64,000 nucleotides of DNA from contig NZ_JAHKRM010000003.1 of the NCBI RefSeq assembly GCF_019396345.1, positions 186,001 through 250,000 on the forward strand, in the 5' to 3' direction. Both the position numbers and the translations under genes were made by a program. The stretch's first letter is position 1; each line of letters starts with the position of its first letter. The stretch comes from Nonomuraea guangzhouensis (GTDB lineage Bacteria; Actinomycetota; Actinomycetes; Streptosporangiales; Streptosporangiaceae). Positions 59,220 through 64,000 of this stretch are shown here, one piece after another. Below the pieces are notes generated by a model that saw nothing but the letters and a program-made list of their open reading frames with translations, was not told the DNA's origin and made no database searches.

Positions 59220-62200
59220 GTGGGATCGCTGAGCGGGGGAGATCCGCAGCACATCGGGGGCTACTGGCTGGCCGGCCGGATCGGGTCGGGCGGGCAGGGG
59301 GTCGTCTACGAGGCGTACGACGGGGACGGGCGCCGGGTGGCGCTCAAGATGCTGCACGCGGTCGGCGACGACAGCCGCGACCGGTTCGCCAAGGAGGCGA
59401 CCGCCGCGGGCCGGGTGGCCTCGTTCTGCACGGCCAGGGTGCTGGATGTGGAGCTGGACGGGCCCAGGCCGTACATCGTCTCGGAGTACGTTGCCGGGCC
59501 GAGTCTGCGGCAGGCCGTGCGTGAGGGGCGCAGGTTCACCGGTGACGATCTGCACCGGCTGGCGACGGCGGTGGCGACGGCGCTGACGGCGATCCACGAG
59601 GCGGGCGTCATCCACCGCGATCTGAAACCCGACAACGTGCTGCTCGGTCCCGACGGTCCGCGGGTGATCGACTTCGGCATCGCGCGGACCCTGGACATGT
59701 CGCTCACCAGGACCGGAGAGGTGTCGGGCACGCCCAGCTACATGGCGCCCGAGGTGTTCACCGGGCAGCGGGCGGGTGCTTCGGCGGACGTGTTCGCGTG
59801 GGGCGTGATCATGGTGTACGCCGCCACCGGGCAGGAGCCGTTCGACGCCGACAACCTCGGCGGCGTGATGCACCGGGTGCTGTCGCACCAGCCCGATCTG
59901 AGCGCGCTGCCGCCCCGGCTGGCCGAGCTGGTCGCGGTCGCGATGCGTAAGGACCCCGCGACCAGGCCGGCCTCCCGTGACCTGCTGCTCGCGCTGGTCA
60001 GCGGCAACGGTGGCGACACCAGAGGGCTCCTGACCGAAGGCAGCCGCGCCGCCCAGGGTGTGCGCGGCGAGGGCGAGGTCGATCCGGCGCTCGGCACCAT
60101 CGCCGAGGACGCCTATGGCGCGCTCGGGGCGCAGGAGCGTGAGCTGGCCGCCGAGGTGTTCCTGCGCCTGGTCGCCGTGGACGAGGACGGTCGCGAGAGC
60201 GGCAGGGCCGTCTCCCAGGACGAGCTGTTCGGCGGGCGTCCCGAGCCCGAGGCCGCCGCGATCCGGCGCATCCTTCGGACGTTCTCGTACGTCGTCGTCA
60301 CCGACGAGGAGTCGGTCGCGCTGTCGCGTCCCGCGCTGTTGCGGGCCTGGCCCAGGCTGCGTATGTGGGTGGACGCCGACCGCGAGGGCCTCGCCGTCCT
60401 GAGCCAGATCACCAGCGCGGCGCGGCACTGGACCGACAACGGCCGGCGCGACGGCGACCTGCTCCAGGGCAGCCGCCTGGAACACGCGCTGAGCTGGGCG
60501 GCCACCGGCCGCCGCCACGTGACGCTCACTCCCCGCGAGCGCGACTTCCTCCAGGCGGGCACCGCGCTGACCAGGAAGCGCGCCAGGCGCAGGGCCCTGA
60601 CCACCACGGCGCTGGCGGCCTTGCTGGTGGTGTCGCTGGTGGCGAGCGGGCTGGCGCTGTGGCAACGACAGCAGGCGACCGGTCAGCGCGACGTGGTCAC
60701 CGCCAAGCAGGTGGCGGCCGAGGCGGACCGGCTGCGTACCACCGACCCGGTCCTGGCGATGCTGCTCAGCGTGGCGGCGTGGCGCGTCTCCCCGCAGGCC
60801 GAGGCCCGCTCGGCGCTGATGGCCTCGCTCCAGCAGCAGGAGACGGCCGTCTTCCACGATCCGCAGGTCAAGGGGGTGGCCACGCGGACGCTCAGCGGCG
60901 ACGGCCGCACGCTGGTCAGTGTCAGCGACGGCGGCGTCAACGTGTACGACGTCCGCACGCGCAAGCGGACGGGCGGCTGGCAGGGGCTGGGGCTGAGGGA
61001 CAGCTCGGAGCTCAATGCTCCGGTGCTGAGCAGGACCGGACGGCTGGTGGCGATCTACACCCACGAAGAGCTCGGCGTCTGGAACCTCGCCACCGGCAAG
61101 CGGCTGTTCAAGGAGCTCATTCCGGCGGGCGGCATGCTGATCGGCGTCACGATCGGCGAGGACGAGGCCACTCTCGCCGTCAGTTACGACAACGACCTCG
61201 ACCACCTGGTGGACCTGCGCACCGGCAGGAAGTTCGGCAGGGTCGAAGCCATGCACGGGTGGGGTCCGCTGATCGACCGGACCGGCAAGCACCTGCTGCT
61301 CACCGGCGACAGCTTCGCCGAGCGCGCTCTGCCCGGCTGGACCCCCGAGCATCGCTACGCGGGCTGCGGCCCCCGGACGCACTCGGTCGCCGCGTTCTCG
61401 TCCGACGGCGGCACCCTGGCCTGCGCGGGCAGCGAGGTGGTGCTCTTGGACACCGTCACCGGACGCCGTCGTAACAAGGACGCCTGGTCCTGTGACGTCT
61501 GCGCCGGCCACTTTCCGCGGCTCCGGTTCAGCCCCGACGGCCGCTATCTCGCCGCGTTCAACGTACGCAAGCTCCGGGTGTGGAAGGTCGCCGACCACGA
61601 CCTGGAGCTGCTCACGTACCAGTCCGAGGGCGATCTGTCCGATGTCGGTTTCGACGGTTCGACCCTGCGCTATCTGATGGACGACTCGGTGGTCAGCGTC
61701 GACCTGTCCACGCGCGCCGCCTCGGTCAGGACGGGGGGCGACGACGCCATCGTCAGTCCCGGCGGCGAGTGGGCCGCGATCCGCGGCCTTGACAGCAAGT
61801 ACATCCGGCTCTGGAACATGCGCGAGCGCAAGGAGGTCGCTCGCTTTCCCGCCGACCCGAACATGCTGGCCGTGCTGCGGTTCGACGAGCTGGGCAGGCG
61901 GCTGCTCATCGCGTCGGAGTCCGGCCGGATCGAGCTGGTCGACGTCGCTTCCCGCAAACGGATCTGGTCGATCCGCTCTCGGCACGCCGTCGACGGCTTC
62001 TCACCGTCACGGGCCGTGTTCAGCCCCGACGGCAGGACGATCGCGCTCGTCCTCGGCCCGTACGGGCAGACCCTGAAGTACTGGCTGACCGTGGTCGACG
62101 CGGCCACCGGACGGGTTCTGCACGACAGCGCCACCACCAGCGACGGCGGCCCGTACCTGCCCGACGGCAAGAGGCTCGCCACCGGCTCCGGCAGGTTCAT

Positions 62201-62735
62201 GGACGTGGCCACCGGCAAGCTGGTCGGGGAGGGTTATGACACGTCCACCTCCGGTGGGAACGGTGTCGCCCTGAGCGGCCGTGGTCTCATGGCCATCGCC
62301 TACGACGAGACGGGTCGCGTCTCGCTCTGGGACCCCTCCGAGCCGAAGGCATTGCGTCCCATGCTGCCGAAAGCGGCGGGTCCCGCGAGCGTCCTGGCCT
62401 TCTCACCGAGCGGGGACGTGCTCGCGGCGGCCAGCGGTGGCGTCCTCCAGCTCTGGGACCCCGTCAACAGGCGGCGGCTCGGCGGCGGCTTCGACCCCGG
62501 GACCATCCAGGATGTCGACTCGCTGGCCTTCAGCGCCGACGGCGGCATGCTGTACTACTCGGCCGACGGCGACATCTGGGAGATCCCCGTCGGCGCAGAA
62601 CGGGTCGCCGCGCTGGTGTGCGGGCGCGCGGGACGCAGGCTCAGCGAAGCGGAGTGGAGCCACTACCTGGGTGATGTCGCGTACCGGGAGACCTGCCCGA
62701 AGCCGGCTCTGACGGTTGTCACTGATCCGGGCTGA
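59220..62735 (+). CDS. Ser/Thr kinase with nSTAND1-like segment, TM helix and WD40 domain (paralogue)
   Basis: 1171 residues from a GTG. It shows the same order as the kinase at 52231: kinase domain with GSGGQGVVYEA, VALKML, HRDLKPDNVLLG, VIDFGIAR and GTPSYMAPE; nSTAND1-like region with AYGALGAQERELAAEVFLRL and ARPALLRAWPRLR-type motif (here SRPALLRAWPRLRMWV); membrane helix at about 461-482; exterior WD40-like propeller with SPSGDVLAAASGGVLQLWDP. The kinase halves are close to the paralogue, while the propellers differ more, which suggests different ligands. RloAB and a metalloprotease lie between the two. Confidence 0.93.
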   Translation: MGSLSGGDPQHIGGYWLAGRIGSGGQGVVYEAYDGDGRRVALKMLHAVGDDSRDRFAKEATAAGRVASFCTARVLDVELDGPRPYIVSEYVAGPSLRQAVREGRRFTGDDLHRLATAVATALTAIHEAGVIHRDLKPDNVLLGPDGPRVIDFGIARTLDMSLTRTGEVSGTPSYMAPEVFTGQRAGASADVFAWGVIMVYAATGQEPFDADNLGGVMHRVLSHQPDLSALPPRLAELVAVAMRKDPATRPASRDLLLALVSGNGGDTRGLLTEGSRAAQGVRGEGEVDPALGTIAEDAYGALGAQERELAAEVFLRLVAVDEDGRESGRAVSQDELFGGRPEPEAAAIRRILRTFSYVVVTDEESVALSRPALLRAWPRLRMWVDADREGLAVLSQITSAARHWTDNGRRDGDLLQGSRLEHALSWAATGRRHVTLTPRERDFLQAGTALTRKRARRRALTTTALAALLVVSLVASGLALWQRQQATGQRDVVTAKQVAAEADRLRTTDPVLAMLLSVAAWRVSPQAEARSALMASLQQQETAVFHDPQVKGVATRTLSGDGRTLVSVSDGGVNVYDVRTRKRTGGWQGLGLRDSSELNAPVLSRTGRLVAIYTHEELGVWNLATGKRLFKELIPAGGMLIGVTIGEDEATLAVSYDNDLDHLVDLRTGRKFGRVEAMHGWGPLIDRTGKHLLLTGDSFAERALPGWTPEHRYAGCGPRTHSVAAFSSDGGTLACAGSEVVLLDTVTGRRRNKDAWSCDVCAGHFPRLRFSPDGRYLAAFNVRKLRVWKVADHDLELLTYQSEGDLSDVGFDGSTLRYLMDDSVVSVDLSTRAASVRTGGDDAIVSPGGEWAAIRGLDSKYIRLWNMRERKEVARFPADPNMLAVLRFDELGRRLLIASESGRIELVDVASRKRIWSIRSRHAVDGFSPSRAVFSPDGRTIALVLGPYGQTLKYWLTVVDAATGRVLHDSATTSDGGPYLPDGKRLATGSGRFMDVATGKLVGEGYDTSTSGGNGVALSGRGLMAIAYDETGRVSLWDPSEPKALRPMLPKAAGPASVLAFSPSGDVLAAASGGVLQLWDPVNRRRLGGGFDPGTIQDVDSLAFSADGGMLYYSADGDIWEIPVGAERVAALVCGRAGRRLSEAEWSHYLGDVAYRETCPKPALTVVTDPG

Positions 62736-62841
62736 CAGTCGCCGCGGGCCCGTGACAGCGCGCGGTCAGCCGGGTCTCAGGGGTGGTGGGCATCGTCGTG
62801 TTCGTCGAGAACGGAACACCGGGATGAGGAGAACACCCACC

Positions 62842-63363
62842 ATGATCGCATTCGCTGCTCTGCTGCAACTGCTCATCGCCCTGGCCTTCCTGAGCATCCC
62901 TCTGGTACGCCACCTCTACGGACCCCGCGCGAAAGCCTGCGCGGAGGCGGAACTGAACCGCCAAGGCGTCCCCGTAGCCGTCCTGGAACAGAACAAGATC
63001 AGCTTTGACGCCAGTGGCCACGAAACGATCGTCCCCGCCACGGTCGCTCTGGTCATGACGATCGTCGCCGTCCTCAACCTGTCCGGCAGCCACTGGGGAC
63101 AGACCCTGTCGTGGATCTTCCAGCCGATCGTGCTCGCCGGCAACGTCCTCATCCTGTACAGCCAGCTGACCGCCGCCAAGTCGGTGAAGGCCGCCTTCGA
63201 CCGCAAGGGCGACCCGATCCTTCAGCGCATCGACGTGCAGGCCCTCCTCAAGGCCGCCGGGGACGGCTTTCCCACCTGGGTCATGCCTGTCCTCCAGAAC
63301 ATTCGCCACGCTGTGGTGATGGGTGGTTCGGCCCTCGTCCTGGTAGCAATGATCATCGCCTGA
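62842..63363 (+). CDS. membrane protein
   Basis: 173 residues from the ATG at 62842, with GAGGAGA ten bases upstream; an ATG at 62824 is in frame but inside the ribosome site. It has four hydrophobic helices: residues 2-20 (AFAALLQLLIALAFLSIPLV), 56-74, 83-100 and at the C-terminus (VVMGGSALVLVAMIIA). The loop after the first is charged. Not recognised. Its stop lies 7 bp from the GNAT stop. Confidence 0.72.
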   Translation: MIAFAALLQLLIALAFLSIPLVRHLYGPRAKACAEAELNRQGVPVAVLEQNKISFDASGHETIVPATVALVMTIVAVLNLSGSHWGQTLSWIFQPIVLAGNVLILYSQLTAAKSVKAAFDRKGDPILQRIDVQALLKAAGDGFPTWVMPVLQNIRHAVVMGGSALVLVAMIIA

Positions 63364-63370
63364 TGGCGGA

Positions 63371-63994
63371 CTACCCGCCACTCACGGGGGTGAGGCGAGT
63401 GTGCAGCGCCGCCTTGACGGTCGGCCACTCGGCCGCGATCACGGAGAACATGGCCGAATCTCGCAGCATCCCCGCTTCGCCGGGCGCCCAGGACGGCGAC
63501 CAGCTACGCAACACCCCCTCGAAGCACGCGCCGAGGCGCTCAATGGCCCGACGAGACCTCTCGTTGCGGGCGTCCGTCTTGAGGTCGACGCGCGCGACGC
63601 CCAGCGTCTCGAACGCATGGGTGAAGAGGAGGAGCTTCGCCTCGAGATTGATCCCGGCGCCCTGCGCCGAAGCCGCGAGCCAGGTCCAACCGACCTCGAC
63701 GGCGCGCAGGTCCTGCCGGTCCGGCCAGGTCCGGGGGTCCCAGAACGCGGTGCATCCCACCGCCATCCCGTCCCGCACCCGAACCTGCGCGAACGGAGTC
63801 AGCCCCTCGTCCACCCGAGCGAACTGGGCCGCCAGATAATCCTCGATCTCGGTGGCCCGGGGGACCAAGGTGAAACCGTAGGAGGAACGATCCTCCTCTG
63901 CCGCCCGCGCCAGATCCGGCGCGTGCCTCATCGCCAGCGGCTCCAGCCGAACGGACGATCCATGAAGCACGGGGACATCGAGCCGTGGGCTCAT
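63371..63994 (-). CDS. GNAT (RimJ/RimL-type) acetyltransferase
   Basis: 207 residues, starting six bases from the right edge of the window. It fits the RimJ/RimL-type N-acetyltransferases: [50 protein letters not shown] (near the acetyl-CoA loop, although the usual Q-x-x-G-x-G/A is here AQGAGI) and [20 protein letters not shown] followed by RLGACFEG. The acetylated partner is unknown. Confidence 0.9.
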   Translation of the reverse strand: MSPRLDVPVLHGSSVRLEPLAMRHAPDLARAAEEDRSSYGFTLVPRATEIEDYLAAQFARVDEGLTPFAQVRVRDGMAVGCTAFWDPRTWPDRQDLRAVEVGWTWLAASAQGAGINLEAKLLLFTHAFETLGVARVDLKTDARNERSRRAIERLGACFEGVLRSWSPSWAPGEAGMLRDSAMFSVIAAEWPTVKAALHTRLTPVSGG

Positions 63995-64000
63995 GGGACT

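Overview
The window is high-GC actinomycete DNA. GTG and TTG starts, strong GC at third codon positions, Scr1/DUF397 regulator pairs, ESX-type WXG100 gene clusters, many ECF sigma factors and many secreted lectin or protease genes all point to a filamentous actinobacterium, most likely Streptosporangiaceae (Nonomuraea-like). That placement is inference. No rRNA, tRNA, CRISPR array or complete mobile element was seen. The content is accessory in character: defence, secretion, signalling and gene debris rather than core metabolism.

Layout. 1-4.1 kb: a PLD-helicase-DUF3427 protein cut by the window edge and an SRA-HNH endonuclease, a possible modification-dependent restriction pair. 4.2-6.3 kb: a Scr1-type HTH / DUF397 / anti-sigma-like ATPase regulatory set. 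6.4-9.2 kb: an ESX-like trio (WXG100-like protein, long helical DUF6571-like protein, lipoprotein). 9.2-10 kb: remnants of a transposase and of a secreted HNH (DUF1524) protein. 10-19.3 kb: a LuxR-type ATPase regulator, a small zeta-toxin-like kinase with a 61-residue gene before it, and facing them an ESX cluster (YbaB-like, WXG100, a 1346-residue WXG-zeta polymorphic toxin and a candidate immunity gene).

19.3-34.5 kb: a patchwork in which pieces of three intact genes (DUF3592 at 28.2 kb, DUF1963 at 27.3 kb, glycerophosphodiester phosphodiesterase at 32.4 kb) recur as broken copies at 19.5, 20.9 and 24.2 kb. Between them lie a SnoaL/TetR pair, a SigE-family sigma factor with a membrane-anchored propeller protein, a Tat-exported TPR/retropepsin-like protein, an epoxide hydrolase and an AlkZ-like protein. 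34.6-52.2 kb: mostly single genes, including a BP74-like secreted protein, VOC protein, DGPF/ECF42 pair, ricin-type lectin, CPBP protease, RibD-like reductase, two alpha/beta hydrolases, a membrane HTH-propeller protein, a TetR with a large inverted-repeat operator, a second ECF factor and a quinone oxidoreductase.

52.2-62.7 kb: two paralogous giant Ser/Thr kinases (kinase, nSTAND1-like helical segment, transmembrane helix, WD40 propeller) bracket a secreted metalloprotease and a RloA/RloB pair (AAA15 ATPase plus TOPRIM protein), a likely anti-phage system. The end holds a small membrane protein and a GNAT acetyltransferase.

Family assignments come from reading motifs by eye; no database search was run.
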